Origin: DASQJL01 sp036380835
Lineage (GTDB): Bacteria > Eisenbacteria > RBG-16-71-46 > SZUA-252
Assembly: GCA_036380835.1 (NCBI GenBank)
Contig: DASVDZ010000007.1
Coordinates: 34,436-98,435 of the forward strand
Length of the DNA: 64,000 nucleotides
Direction: 5' to 3'
Under the pieces are notes generated by a model. That model did no database searches. It saw nothing but the letters and a program-made list of their open reading frames with translations, and was not told the DNA's origin. A program made the position numbers and the translations under genes. Below, in pieces: positions 16,281-24,763 of the stretch; the first letter of the stretch is position 1; each line of letters opens with the position of its first letter.

Positions 16281-18230
16281 GTGGCGCGATCCCCGCTTGG
16301 CCCAAGTCGAACGGCCGCCTCGAGGCGACGGCGCCGCCCCGCGCGGGCCCCCGCCGCCGCCGCGTCGGCGCTCGCCCTGTTCGCGTTCGCCTTCCTGCTC
16401 ACCTCCTCCACCGCCCGGAGCGCCCCGTTCGACGCCGACGGCGTGGCCGCGGCGCTCGAGCGCAAGTACGACGCCGGCGTCCAGCGCGACCTCGCGTCGG
16501 CTCAGGCCTGCTACCGCCTCGCCCTCGCCCGGAGTGCCGCGGGCGACGCGACATCCGCCGTACGGCTGCTGGAGTCCGCCTCCGCGTTCGATCCCGATTT
16601 CCCGGACGCCCACTTCACGCTCGCGCGGATCTCCCTCTTCTCCGATCCGGGCCGCGCCGTGAGCGAGCTGACCGAGGCCTTCCGGACTCTGACGCGGAGC
16701 TACCCCTGGCAGCGCTACCTGCTGGCCAACATGGCCACGGCGGCGGTCGTGATCTGGATGCTGAGCCTCCTTCTCGCGGTCATCGGGATCGTCGTTCGCC
16801 ACCTTCCCCACCTGGTCCACGTGGTCGCCGAGACCCTCGGCGCCAGGCGAAGCGCGGTGGGGCGCGCGGGAGCGGCGGCGGTGGCGCTCGCCCCGGTCCT
16901 CTGGGGTCTCGGCGCGGTGGCGACGGGGACGGTCTACGCCGGGCTCCTCACGTTCCGGCTCGGCAAGCGCGAGGCGCTCCTCGTGCTCCTGTTCGTCGCC
17001 TCGGCGCTCGCGCTGGCGGCCGGCATGGGCGTGATCGGCCCGTGGGCCGGGGCGCCCCGCCTCCTCGAGCCGAGCCTCCTGGTCGACCGCGCCCTCTCGT
17101 CCGGCCACGACGCCGAGCTCGCCCGCGCCCTCGAAGCCTGGGAGAAGCGCGACTCCAACGAGGCGCTCTATCCGCTCGCGCTCGGAACGATGGCGCGCCG
17201 CGGCGGCGATCTCGACCGCGCCGAGCGGGAGCTCACGCTCGCCGCGGTGCTGAGGCCCAACACGGCGTGGGTGCTGACCAACCTCGGGAACGTCGCGTTC
17301 GCGCGCGAGGACTACGCGAGGGCCCGGCAGATCTACGAGTCGGCGGCGGCGGCCGACCCGAACGCCGTCGAGCCGCACTACAACCTGGCCCAGGTCTACA
17401 CCAAGCAGCTCATGTTCGCCGAGGCCAGCCGAGAGCAGTCGCGCGCCTCGGCGGTGGCGTTCGACCGCGTGCGCGACATGAGCCGCGTGAGCGCGCCGCA
17501 GCTCAATCGCACCGTGATGGACGCCGCCCCGCCGGTGGACGAGCTCTGGGGCCTCGCGCGACGCACCGCCAACCTGCGCGGCGCCTCGGCCCTCGAGGGG
17601 AACCGGTTCCTCGCGTTCGCCGGGCGGCTCGTGCCGCCGTCGCCGTTCGCGCTCGTCTTCCTCCCCGCCCTCTTCCTCCTCTTCGCGGGCGTCGGACAGT
17701 TCCTCGGGCGGAGCCTCGCCACGCTCCACTGCAGCAACTGCCAGAAGATCGTCTGCCGGCGCTGCGTGCACCGGATGCAGCAGCGCGCGTTCTGCGACGA
17801 GTGCTACCGCACCGTGAAGGACCTCAAGTCGATGGAGTTCACCCGCCTCCTCCTGACGCGCCGCGATCAGAGCGCCGCCCGGCGCCGCACCATCGGTCAG
17901 GCGATCGTGACGTTCCTCCTGCCCGGCGCGGGCCAGATGCTCCGCGGGGCCGCGCTCAGCGGGTTCTTCGCCCTCCTCGTCATGACCACCGCGGGGCTCC
18001 TCGTGGTGCAGAACGGCGCGCTCCTCCCGTCTCTCGACGTGCTGCCGATCCCGGGCGGCGACTGGGCGAAGCGGGCGCCGCTCCTCGTCCTCTTCTTCGT
18101 CACGTACGCGATCACCGTCGCCCGGTTCTTCGCCACCACGACGAGCAAGGTCGAGCGTCTGGCGCCGGGCGGCTCGCGCGGCGCGGCGCGCCGGGAATCG
18201 GCGTCCCGCGCCCAGACCGGGAGGAGCTGA
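16281..18230 (+). CDS. membrane-bound TPR protein with a B-box-like zinc site
   Basis: 649 aa, not a family I can name. Order: Arg/Ala-rich start and hydrophobic signal segment (about 30-50); helical repeats (about 55-135); three or four membrane helices (about 150-260); TPR units (about 290-390, for example TAWVLTNLGNVAFAREDYAR); a further helix (about 455-480); a cysteine cluster CSNC, CRRC, CDEC (about 488-515) that looks like a B-box/zinc ribbon; two more membrane helices. The GTG at 16281 follows a -10 box by six bases without a Shine-Dalgarno site. It is followed after 3 nt by a DUF4388 gene, so both probably work together. Function unknown. Confidence 0.72.
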   Translation: MARSPLGPSRTAASRRRRRPARAPAAAASALALFAFAFLLTSSTARSAPFDADGVAAALERKYDAGVQRDLASAQACYRLALARSAAGDATSAVRLLESASAFDPDFPDAHFTLARISLFSDPGRAVSELTEAFRTLTRSYPWQRYLLANMATAAVVIWMLSLLLAVIGIVVRHLPHLVHVVAETLGARRSAVGRAGAAAVALAPVLWGLGAVATGTVYAGLLTFRLGKREALLVLLFVASALALAAGMGVIGPWAGAPRLLEPSLLVDRALSSGHDAELARALEAWEKRDSNEALYPLALGTMARRGGDLDRAERELTLAAVLRPNTAWVLTNLGNVAFAREDYARARQIYESAAAADPNAVEPHYNLAQVYTKQLMFAEASREQSRASAVAFDRVRDMSRVSAPQLNRTVMDAAPPVDELWGLARRTANLRGASALEGNRFLAFAGRLVPPSPFALVFLPALFLLFAGVGQFLGRSLATLHCSNCQKIVCRRCVHRMQQRAFCDECYRTVKDLKSMEFTRLLLTRRDQSAARRRTIGQAIVTFLLPGAGQMLRGAALSGFFALLVMTTAGLLVVQNGALLPSLDVLPIPGGDWAKRAPLLVLFFVTYAITVARFFATTTSKVERLAPGGSRGAARRESASRAQTGRS

Positions 18231-18233
18231 CGC

Positions 18234-19328
18234 ATGGCGCTCCACGGCAACCTCGACGACTTCAGCCTTCCCGAGATCCTCCAGCTGATCGCCGTCCAGC
18301 AGAAGTCGGGCGTGCTCAAGCTGACGGCCGGTGAGGACGTCGCGGTGATCTTCTTCGACGGGGGGCGCGTCGTCTCGACGCGCGACCGGCGGCGGAACGC
18401 GAAGGATCCCTTGAAGCCATTCCTGGTCCGGACGGGTCGCCTGACCGAGGCCCAGCTCAAGCAGGTGGAGACGATCGAGGCCGAGAGCCGCCGCGAGTTG
18501 ACCGACATCCTCCTCTCGGGCAACTACATGAACGGGGACCAGCTCTCGAAGGCCCTCGAGGAGCAGATCCAGGACACGCTCCACCAGCTGCTCACGTGGA
18601 AGACGGGGGCGTACAACTTCTCCGGCGACGCGCGCACGGTCCCGAAGTTCGCGGCGAACGTCCGGCTCAACACCGAAGGGCTCCTGATGGAGTCGATGCG
18701 CCGCATCGACGAGCTGGCGCGGTACAAGGAGGCGTTCGCGTCGACGGCGATGGTCCTCCGCCCGAAGGCGCTCGCCACGCCGCCCCAGCAGATGACGGAG
18801 GCCGAAGCGCGCGTGCTGCCGCTGGTGGACGGCCTCCGCCCGCTCCGCGACATCCTGGTCCAGTCGAAGCTCGTCGAGTTCGAAGGCTACGAAGCGCTCC
18901 ACCATCTCTACGAGCTCGGCGTGATCGAGATCTCGTTGAGCGCGGCGCCGCCGAAGATCTCTCCCATCACCGCGACGCCGCCGAAGGAAACGGCGCCGCG
19001 CGCGACCGGGGCCATCGCCGTGGTCGTCGGGGCGGCCGCGATCGTCGCCTCGCTCGGAATCGGCCTCTTCGCCACGCCGGCCCTCTTCTCCCAGGCGCGC
19101 CGCGCGGCGCCGGCGACCGCGTGGGCGGAGGGACCTATCGCCGAGGTCGACGAGATCCAGCGCGTGACGCTCGCCCTCGAGACCTACCGCGCCGTGCGCG
19201 ACCGCTACCCGGCCGACCTCCAGGTCCTCGCCGTCGAAGGATTCCTTCCCTTCGAGATCGCGCGGGACGCCGCGCGGCACGGCGTCTATCGGAGCGACGG
19301 CGCGAGCTACTCGCGCGTGCCCCGCTGA
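18234..19328 (+). CDS. DUF4388 (PATAN-like) protein with a membrane anchor and pseudopilin-like tail
   Basis: 364 aa. The N-terminal DUF4388 domain begins MALHGNLDDFSLPEILQLIA and continues SGVLKLTAGEDVAVIFFDGG (about 1-180); such domains occur with gliding, polarity and two-component proteins. A winged-helix-like segment (about 185-235) and a single membrane helix (about 257-277) follow. The periplasmic C-terminus (about 297-350, with ALETYRAVRDRYPADLQVL) resembles the shaft-less C-terminal part of GspG-type pseudopilins. GGAGG precedes the ATG. It is encoded three bases after the TPR/zinc membrane protein. I infer a signalling or assembly role at the envelope. Confidence 0.78.
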   Translation: MALHGNLDDFSLPEILQLIAVQQKSGVLKLTAGEDVAVIFFDGGRVVSTRDRRRNAKDPLKPFLVRTGRLTEAQLKQVETIEAESRRELTDILLSGNYMNGDQLSKALEEQIQDTLHQLLTWKTGAYNFSGDARTVPKFAANVRLNTEGLLMESMRRIDELARYKEAFASTAMVLRPKALATPPQQMTEAEARVLPLVDGLRPLRDILVQSKLVEFEGYEALHHLYELGVIEISLSAAPPKISPITATPPKETAPRATGAIAVVVGAAAIVASLGIGLFATPALFSQARRAAPATAWAEGPIAEVDEIQRVTLALETYRAVRDRYPADLQVLAVEGFLPFEIARDAARHGVYRSDGASYSRVPR

Positions 19329-19333
19329 CGACC

Positions 19334-19362
19334 GAACCGGACGGCGCGGCCGGCCCCGGTTC
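19334..19362. terminator. possible bidirectional terminator between convergent genes
   Basis: Inverted repeat GAACCGG (19334-19340) / CCGGTTC (19356-19362) in the 36-nt gap between the convergent DUF4388 and UbiA genes. There is no T-run, so rho-independent function is doubtful. Confidence 0.35.
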
Positions 19363-19364
19363 CC

Positions 19365-20438
19365 CTACGCCCGCGACTCGCCGCCTCGCGCCCGGCCGGA
19401 AGCCAGGATCCGCGCGAGCGGGTAACCCTCCCCGAAACGGACGCGATCGTACGCCGACGCCGCCACGCCGAGGACGGCCGCGACGACCCCGGTCCAGGGC
19501 GCGAGCGGAAGGAGGAGCGCCAGGAAGAGGAGTTGGAGGCCGATCGCGAGGCGGTTGACGCGCCGCGCGCCAGGCGCTCCCGCCGCCGTCCGACGCGACC
19601 GATCGGGCCCCAGCCCTAGGGTCGCCCCCGCCGCGACGCCCCAGATCGCGGGCGCGGCCTCGACCGCGATCAGGCCGGTCAGCGCGGCGCCCCACGCGAG
19701 AAGCCCCGCGAGCGCCCACGACCGGTCCGCCCCGAGCCGCACCGCGAGCGTCCGCTGCCCCGCGGCGGCGTCGCCCGGGGCGTCGGCGATCATCGTGAGG
19801 AGGGACACGGACCCCACCCCGATCGCGTACGGAAGGGAAGCGAAGAGGGCGTCCCGCCACGCCGCGGGCGATCCGTCCGGCAGCGCTCCGGAGACCGCCG
19901 CTCCGAGGAGGAAGGCGACCACGCCGTAGCCGGCCGCGTGGCTCGCGAGATCGAGGCCCGCGCGCTCCTTGAGGGAGATCCCGGGCGCCGCGTACGCGGC
20001 CCCGAGCGCGGCGGCCGCGACGAGGAGGGCGCGCACCGCCGGAGTCAGCGGCGGCGCGATCGCGATCGCCGCGGCGAGGGCCACGGCCAGGGCTCCGGCG
20101 CGCGCGAGATCCCCCCGGGAAACGAGCCCTCGCGCCAGGGCGCGGCCCTTCTCGTTTCGCCGGTCCCCTTCGCGGTCCCGCCACGCGTTCGCGGCGTGCA
20201 CCGCCGCGAGGATCAGGAGGAGCGACGCGAGCGGGAGCGCCGTCTCCCACGGGCCCGTCCCGGACGCCGGCCCGTCGGCGCCCGGGAACCTGGCGGCGCC
20301 CCTGGACCCGCCGCCCGCCCGCGCGGCCGCCCGCGCGGCCGAGCCCCAGGCGCTCCCCGCCCCGTAGAGCGCCACGGCGGGGATCCAGAGGAGCGGCCTC
20401 AGGGCGAAGAGGAGATCGAGCGCGCGGCGCACCGTCAC
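19365..20438 (-). CDS. UbiA-family prenyltransferase
   Basis: 357 aa integral membrane enzyme. The first Asp-rich motif is N84-x3-D88-x3-D92 (NAWRDREGD), the second D219-x3-D223 (DAPGD), both required for Mg-prenyl diphosphate binding in UbiA-type enzymes; about eight membrane helices surround them. The substrate cannot be read from the sequence: menaquinone, heme O, phytyl or digeranylgeranylglyceryl-type transfer are all possible. GTG start at 20438 overlaps the stop of the GT9 gene (GTGA). An Ala/Gly/Arg-rich insertion near residues 35-60 is unusual. Confidence 0.85.
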   Translation of the reverse strand: MTVRRALDLLFALRPLLWIPAVALYGAGSAWGSAARAAARAGGGSRGAARFPGADGPASGTGPWETALPLASLLLILAAVHAANAWRDREGDRRNEKGRALARGLVSRGDLARAGALAVALAAAIAIAPPLTPAVRALLVAAAALGAAYAAPGISLKERAGLDLASHAAGYGVVAFLLGAAVSGALPDGSPAAWRDALFASLPYAIGVGSVSLLTMIADAPGDAAAGQRTLAVRLGADRSWALAGLLAWGAALTGLIAVEAAPAIWGVAAGATLGLGPDRSRRTAAGAPGARRVNRLAIGLQLLFLALLLPLAPWTGVVAAVLGVAASAYDRVRFGEGYPLARILASGRARGGESRA

Positions 20439-21445
20439 CTCGGCGCGAGGAGCCGGTCGAGCGCGCCGGTCGCGCTTCGAACGTCGAGCGCGCGCAGGCA
20501 GCCGTATCCGATCGGACACGTGCGGCGGTAGCAAGGGGAGCAGGGGTAGGCGGCGTAGAGGTTCGCGACCCAGGGCGAGTCGGCCGAGGTCCAGACGGGG
20601 CTCGTGGAGCCGAAGAGCGCGACCGTGGGCCGGCCGAGCGCCGCCGCGGCGTGCATCACGCCGGAGTCGTTCGAGAGAACCGCGCGCGCGCCGTCGAGGA
20701 GCCCGAAGAGCTCCGGCAGGTCGGTCGCTCCCGCGAGGGAGACCGCGCGCGCGCCTTCCGAGATCGCGCGCGCCGCGACCTGGTCCGCGACCGGGCGGTC
20801 CGCCGCCGAGCCAACGACGGCCAGGGCGAGGCCGCGGTGGCGCGCGAGGTGGGCTCCCGCCGCCGCGAATCGTTCGGCGCCCCACTGCTTGGCGGGGCCG
20901 TAGGCGGCCCCGGGCGCGAGCACGGCGTAAGGCGCCCCGCCGATCCCCGCGGTGCGGAGCCGCTCCGCCGCCGCCGCCGTCTCCGCGGCCGTCGCCGCGA
21001 TCGACGGCGCGACCGGATCGACGCGAAGTCCGGCCGCGAGGGCCACCTCGCGGTACTCGTCGGCGCGCGACCGGGACCGCGCGGCGCCCGCGCGCCGCAC
21101 CCGCCGCGTGAGGAGGAACCCGCGTCCCTCGGCGGCGTAGCCGATCCGTTCGGGAATTCCGGCGAGCGCCGCGAGCAGCGCGGAGGAGAACGACTCGGTG
21201 AGGAGGAGCGCGCGTCGCGGGCGAAGCGAGCGGAGCGCGCCGAGCGGCCCGTAGCGCCGCGCCCGCGACCAGGGCACGTATCGCGATCGCGGGAACCGGG
21301 GAGCGACGAGCGCCTCGAACGGGGCCGGCCCGAGGAAGACGGCGTCGGATTCCGCGGCGGCCCCGATCACGGGCAAAGCGAGGATCAGGTCGCCAAGCCA
21401 GTTCGGCAGCCGGACGAGAAGGGGGCCCGGCCCGCGCGCCGTCAC
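20435..21445 (-). CDS. GT9-family glycosyltransferase (heptosyltransferase, WaaF-like)
   Basis: 336 aa, GT-B fold. N-terminal VRLPNWLGDLILALPVI is the heptosyltransferase II signature; the donor-binding half contains APGAAYGPAKQWGAERFA and the SNDSGVMHAAAALGRPTVALFGSTSP block. It ends in the cysteine cluster CSPCYRRTCPIGYGC seen in WaaF relatives. It probably adds heptose to the LPS core. GTG start at 21445; 21 nt downstream of kbl and coupled to the UbiA gene. A second GT9 enzyme with the same tail is encoded at 24760-25815. Confidence 0.86.
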   Translation of the reverse strand: MTARGPGPLLVRLPNWLGDLILALPVIGAAAESDAVFLGPAPFEALVAPRFPRSRYVPWSRARRYGPLGALRSLRPRRALLLTESFSSALLAALAGIPERIGYAAEGRGFLLTRRVRRAGAARSRSRADEYREVALAAGLRVDPVAPSIAATAAETAAAAERLRTAGIGGAPYAVLAPGAAYGPAKQWGAERFAAAGAHLARHRGLALAVVGSAADRPVADQVAARAISEGARAVSLAGATDLPELFGLLDGARAVLSNDSGVMHAAAALGRPTVALFGSTSPVWTSADSPWVANLYAAYPCSPCYRRTCPIGYGCLRALDVRSATGALDRLLAPR

Positions 21446-21466
21446 GGCCTTACCGGGCCCCGCCGA

Positions 21467-22666
21467 TCAGGAGAGGATCCGGAGGCTCCGCGCGGCGTCG
21501 CCGAGCACCTCGAGCGCGCGATCCAGCTCCTCTTCCGTATGGGTCGCGGTCACGATGGTCCGGAGCCGCGCCCTCCCCTTCGCCACCGTCGGATAGCCGA
21601 TGCCCTGGGCGAAGACGCCGCGCGAGAAGGCGAGGTCGGAGAGCTTCATCGCGACGTCCGCCTCGCCGACGATGATCGGCGTGATCGGCGTCTCGCTGAT
21701 CCCGGTGTCGAATCCGAGCCGAGCCAGACCCGCCTTGAACCGCTTGGTGTTCGACCAGAGCCGTTCGATCCGTTCGGGCTCCTGCTCGAGAACGTCGAAC
21801 GCCGCCAGGCAGGCCGCCGCGACGGCCGGCGGATGCGACGTCGAGAAGAGGAACGGCCGGGCGCGGTGGTAGAGGTAGTCGATCAGGCTCCGCGAGCCGC
21901 ACACGTATCCGCCGAGCACGCCGATCGCCTTCGAGAGCGTCCCGACCTGGATGTCCACCTGGCCATGGACCCCGAAGTGGTCGATCGTGCCCCGCCCGGC
22001 GCGGCCGAGCACGCCGCTCGCGTGCGCGTCGTCCACCATCATGATCGCGCCGTGCTCGCGCGCGAGCGCGGCGATCTCCGGGAGCGGCGCGATGTCCCCG
22101 TCCATCGAGAAGACGCCGTCGGTGATCACGAGGCGCCGCTTCACGTCGGACGTCTCCTCGAGCAGCTTCCGGAGCGTGGCGACGTCGCGGTGCGGGAAGA
22201 CCTTGATCGCCGCCCGCGAGAGGCGCGCGCCGTCGATGATGCTGGCGTGGTTCAGCTCGTCCGAGAGGATCAGGTCCTCCTTGCCGAGGACCGCCGACAC
22301 GGTGCCGGCGTTGGCGGCGAAGCCGCTCTGGAAGACGACCGCCGCCTCGGTCTTCTTGAACGCGGCGATCCGGCGCTCGAGCTCCATGTGGAGCTCCATC
22401 GTTCCGGCGATCGTCCGGACCGAGCCGGAGCCCGCGCCCAGCTCGTCGATCGCCCGGCGCGCCGCCTCGCGCAGCTTGGGATGCGTGGTGAGCCCCAGAT
22501 AGTTGTTCGACGAGAGGTTGATGACGTCGCGTCCGTCGAAGCGGGCCCGCGCCTTCTGCTCTCCCGAGAGCACGCGGAGGCTCCGGTGGAGCCCCTCCCG
22601 CTTGAGCTCTTCCAGGATCTCGTCGAGGAACTGGAGCGGATGGGCCGTATCGGAGGCGCGGCTCAT
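21467..22666 (-). CDS. kbl: glycine C-acetyltransferase (2-amino-3-ketobutyrate CoA ligase)
   Basis: 399 aa, PLP-dependent alpha-oxoamine synthase. The PLP-binding lysine is Lys246 in GTLSKAIG; also seen are NNYLGLTTHPKL, HASIIDGARLS and VDDAHASGVLG. It cleaves 2-amino-3-oxobutyrate with CoA to glycine and acetyl-CoA. BioF and related enzymes share the fold, but the tdh gene directly upstream, joined by an ATGA overlap at 22663-22666, makes Kbl the best call. The ATG at 22666 gives the family length; the longer frame is a shadow of tdh. Confidence 0.93.
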   Translation of the reverse strand: MSRASDTAHPLQFLDEILEELKREGLHRSLRVLSGEQKARARFDGRDVINLSSNNYLGLTTHPKLREAARRAIDELGAGSGSVRTIAGTMELHMELERRIAAFKKTEAAVVFQSGFAANAGTVSAVLGKEDLILSDELNHASIIDGARLSRAAIKVFPHRDVATLRKLLEETSDVKRRLVITDGVFSMDGDIAPLPEIAALAREHGAIMMVDDAHASGVLGRAGRGTIDHFGVHGQVDIQVGTLSKAIGVLGGYVCGSRSLIDYLYHRARPFLFSTSHPPAVAAACLAAFDVLEQEPERIERLWSNTKRFKAGLARLGFDTGISETPITPIIVGEADVAMKLSDLAFSRGVFAQGIGYPTVAKGRARLRTIVTATHTEEELDRALEVLGDAARSLRILS

Positions 22667-23745
22667 GGGTGATCCCTCTTCAGCACGATCTTGCCGGCCT
22701 TCCCCGACCGCTGGAGCTCGACCGCCTTGTCGAACTCCGACCAGCCGAGCACGTGCGTGATGACGGGGCGCACGTCGAGCTTCCCCGAGAGGAGGAGCGC
22801 CTCCATGCGATACCAGGTGTCGAAGATCAGGCGGCCGTTGATCCCCTGCACGATCGCGCCGCGGAAGATGATCTCCTTCGCGACGTCGATCTCGAGCGGC
22901 GCGGAGGGGATGCCGAGGAGCGACACGCGCCCCCCGTTCGCCAGGAGCTCGAACCCGTCGCGGAACGCCTGGGGGTGCCCCGACATCTCGAGCATCCCGT
23001 CGACCCCGCGGCCGTCGGTCGCCTTCCGGATCGGGTCGACGACCGAGCCCTGCTCGACGTTGAGCAGGAGATCGGCGCCCATCTTCCCGGCCAGCTCGAG
23101 CCGCATCGGGTTCTTGTCGATCGCGCCCACCCACGCGGCGCCCGCCGCCTTGAGCACCCCGATCGAGAAGCATCCGATCGGCCCGCACCCGAAGACGGCG
23201 AACCGCAGGCCGGCGACCGGCCCCGCGAGGGCCGTGTGCACGGCGTTCCCCAGCGGGTCGTGGATCGCGGCGATCTCCTCGGGGATGTCGGGGTGGAGAC
23301 GCCAGACGTTCTGCTCCGGGACGACGACGTAGTCGGCGAAGGCGCCGGCGCGGTCGACGCCGAGGATCGAGACGTTCTGGCAGAGGTGTTGGAGCCCCCG
23401 CCGGCAGGCGTAGCAGATGTTGCAGTAGACGTGGGTTTCGCCGGTCACCCGGTCGCCCGGCTTGACGAGGGTCACCTCGCCGCCGATCGACTCGACGACG
23501 CCGGTGAACTCATGGCCGGGCACCAGCGGGGGTTTGATCCGCGATTGGGCCCAGCGATCCCACTCGACGATGTGCAGATCGGTGCCGCAGATGGCGAACG
23601 CGGTGACGCGGATTCGCACGTCGTTCGGGCCGACCGACGGAATCGGCACGACGGTCGGTCTCAGGCCCGGCTCCGGCGCCGCCTTCTGGATCGCCCACAT
23701 CGTCCCCGACGTCACTCTCGGCTCCTTCGTAGTCGTAACGGACAC
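22663..23745 (-). CDS. tdh: L-threonine 3-dehydrogenase
   Basis: 360 aa zinc-dependent medium-chain dehydrogenase that oxidises threonine to 2-amino-3-oxobutyrate for Kbl. Catalytic zinc ligands lie in ICGTDLHIVEWD and PGHEFTGVV; a structural zinc site has four cysteines in YCNICYACRRGLQHLC. The NAD site is FGCGPIGCFSIG (about 185-196). GTG start at 23745 with AAAGGAG seven bases upstream; a TTGATT/CATAAT promoter lies 48-75 nt upstream of the start. Two-gene operon tdh-kbl, possibly continuing into the GT9 and UbiA genes. Confidence 0.94.
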   Translation of the reverse strand: MSVTTTKEPRVTSGTMWAIQKAAPEPGLRPTVVPIPSVGPNDVRIRVTAFAICGTDLHIVEWDRWAQSRIKPPLVPGHEFTGVVESIGGEVTLVKPGDRVTGETHVYCNICYACRRGLQHLCQNVSILGVDRAGAFADYVVVPEQNVWRLHPDIPEEIAAIHDPLGNAVHTALAGPVAGLRFAVFGCGPIGCFSIGVLKAAGAAWVGAIDKNPMRLELAGKMGADLLLNVEQGSVVDPIRKATDGRGVDGMLEMSGHPQAFRDGFELLANGGRVSLLGIPSAPLEIDVAKEIIFRGAIVQGINGRLIFDTWYRMEALLLSGKLDVRPVITHVLGWSEFDKAVELQRSGKAGKIVLKRDHP

Positions 23746-23792
23746 AGCGCCGCTCCTTTCGAGATCATGGATGTGGAGGCACCACCGAGCCG

Positions 23793-23820
23793 ATTATGGG
23801 AGGGGGGGCGGCGGAATCAA
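23793..23820 (-). promoter_or_regulatory. promoter of tdh-kbl
   Basis: Minus strand TTGATT (23820-23815), 16-nt spacer, CATAAT (23798-23793, five of six consensus bases). It leaves a leader of about 40 nt with a good Shine-Dalgarno site. Confidence 0.65.
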
Positions 23821-23833
23821 GGACTTTCCCCGC

Positions 23834-24763
23834 TCAGTATCCGCGCGCCCGGTCGACCGTTCCCCCGAGCGGCTCCCCCGCGCGATAGCGCCGCCAGTTC
23901 GCGGCGAAATCCCGGGCGAGGGGCTCCGTCGTTCCGGTCCCGGCGACGTGCGGCGTGATCCAGACGCCCGGCACGTCCCGGATCGGATGCCCCGCGGGAA
24001 GCGGCTCCTCGCGGAAGACGTCGAGGATCGCGCGCGCCGGCCGGCGTCGGGCGAGCCCCGCGAGGAGCGCCGCCTCGTCCACCGTGCGCCCCCGCGAGGC
24101 GTTCACGAACACCGCCCCCTCCTTCATGCGATCGAAGCGCGGCGCGTCCCAGAACGATTCCGTGTCGCGCGTGAGCGGCAGCAGGTTCACGACGACGTCG
24201 GCGGCGGGCAGGAGCGCCTCGAGCGCCGACGCCTCCTCGACGCCCGCCGCGTGGTCCTCGGCGGTGAGCGGCCCGCGGCGGACGCCGCGCGTCGCCATGC
24301 GGAGCGCGCGCGCCACCTCGGCGACGCGGCGCCCGATCGCGCCGTGGCCCACCACGAGCATCGAGCGCCCGGCGAGCGTCGCCGGCGTCCAACGATCCCA
24401 CGAGCGCGCCGTGATTCCCGCGATCGCCTCGCGCACGCCGAGCGCGTCCGCGAGCAGGTACCCGGCGACGTACTCGGCGACCCGGTCCGGGAAGTCGCCG
24501 ATCGTCCGGGTGAGGCGGACGCCGTCGCGCCACTCGGGCCTCGCGAACCACGCGTCGACGCCGGCCCAGCCGGAGTGGATCCAGCGGAGGCGGGTCAGGG
24601 CGCGCGGCGCCGCGGGAGGACGCGTCGCGCAGAACCAGACCGTCGCCTCCGCGGCGCGCGGGTCCTCCGGGGCGACCCAGGGGAGGGGCGTTCCGGCCGC
24701 CCGCTCCGCGGCCGAGGCGAGCGCCGGCGGGTCCCGGTCCTCGATCAGCACGAGGTCGTTCAT
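23834..24763 (-). CDS. D-isomer-specific 2-hydroxyacid dehydrogenase family protein
   Basis: 309 aa. The NAD-binding domain has MLVVGHGAIGRRVAEVARAL (about 135-154), and the catalytic Arg lies in NASRGRTVDEAAL; the active-site His is in ITPHVAGT. The acidic partner lies in ILDVFREEPLP. It resembles GhrA-type glyoxylate/hydroxypyruvate reductases more than SerA, and lacks an ACT domain. The ATG at 24763 overlaps the stop of the GT9 gene (ATGA). Last gene of the long lipid A/envelope train; substrate unknown. Confidence 0.82.
   Translation of the reverse strand: MNDLVLIEDRDPPALASAAERAAGTPLPWVAPEDPRAAEATVWFCATRPPAAPRALTRLRWIHSGWAGVDAWFARPEWRDGVRLTRTIGDFPDRVAEYVAGYLLADALGVREAIAGITARSWDRWTPATLAGRSMLVVGHGAIGRRVAEVARALRMATRGVRRGPLTAEDHAAGVEEASALEALLPAADVVVNLLPLTRDTESFWDAPRFDRMKEGAVFVNASRGRTVDEAALLAGLARRRPARAILDVFREEPLPAGHPIRDVPGVWITPHVAGTGTTEPLARDFAANWRRYRAGEPLGGTVDRARGY

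Noticed and set aside
16166..19280. 1369-codon minus-strand frame running through asnS and far upstream
   Set aside because: Only the last 331 codons are asnS; the rest is a low-complexity shadow opposite the plus-strand TPR and DUF4388 genes.
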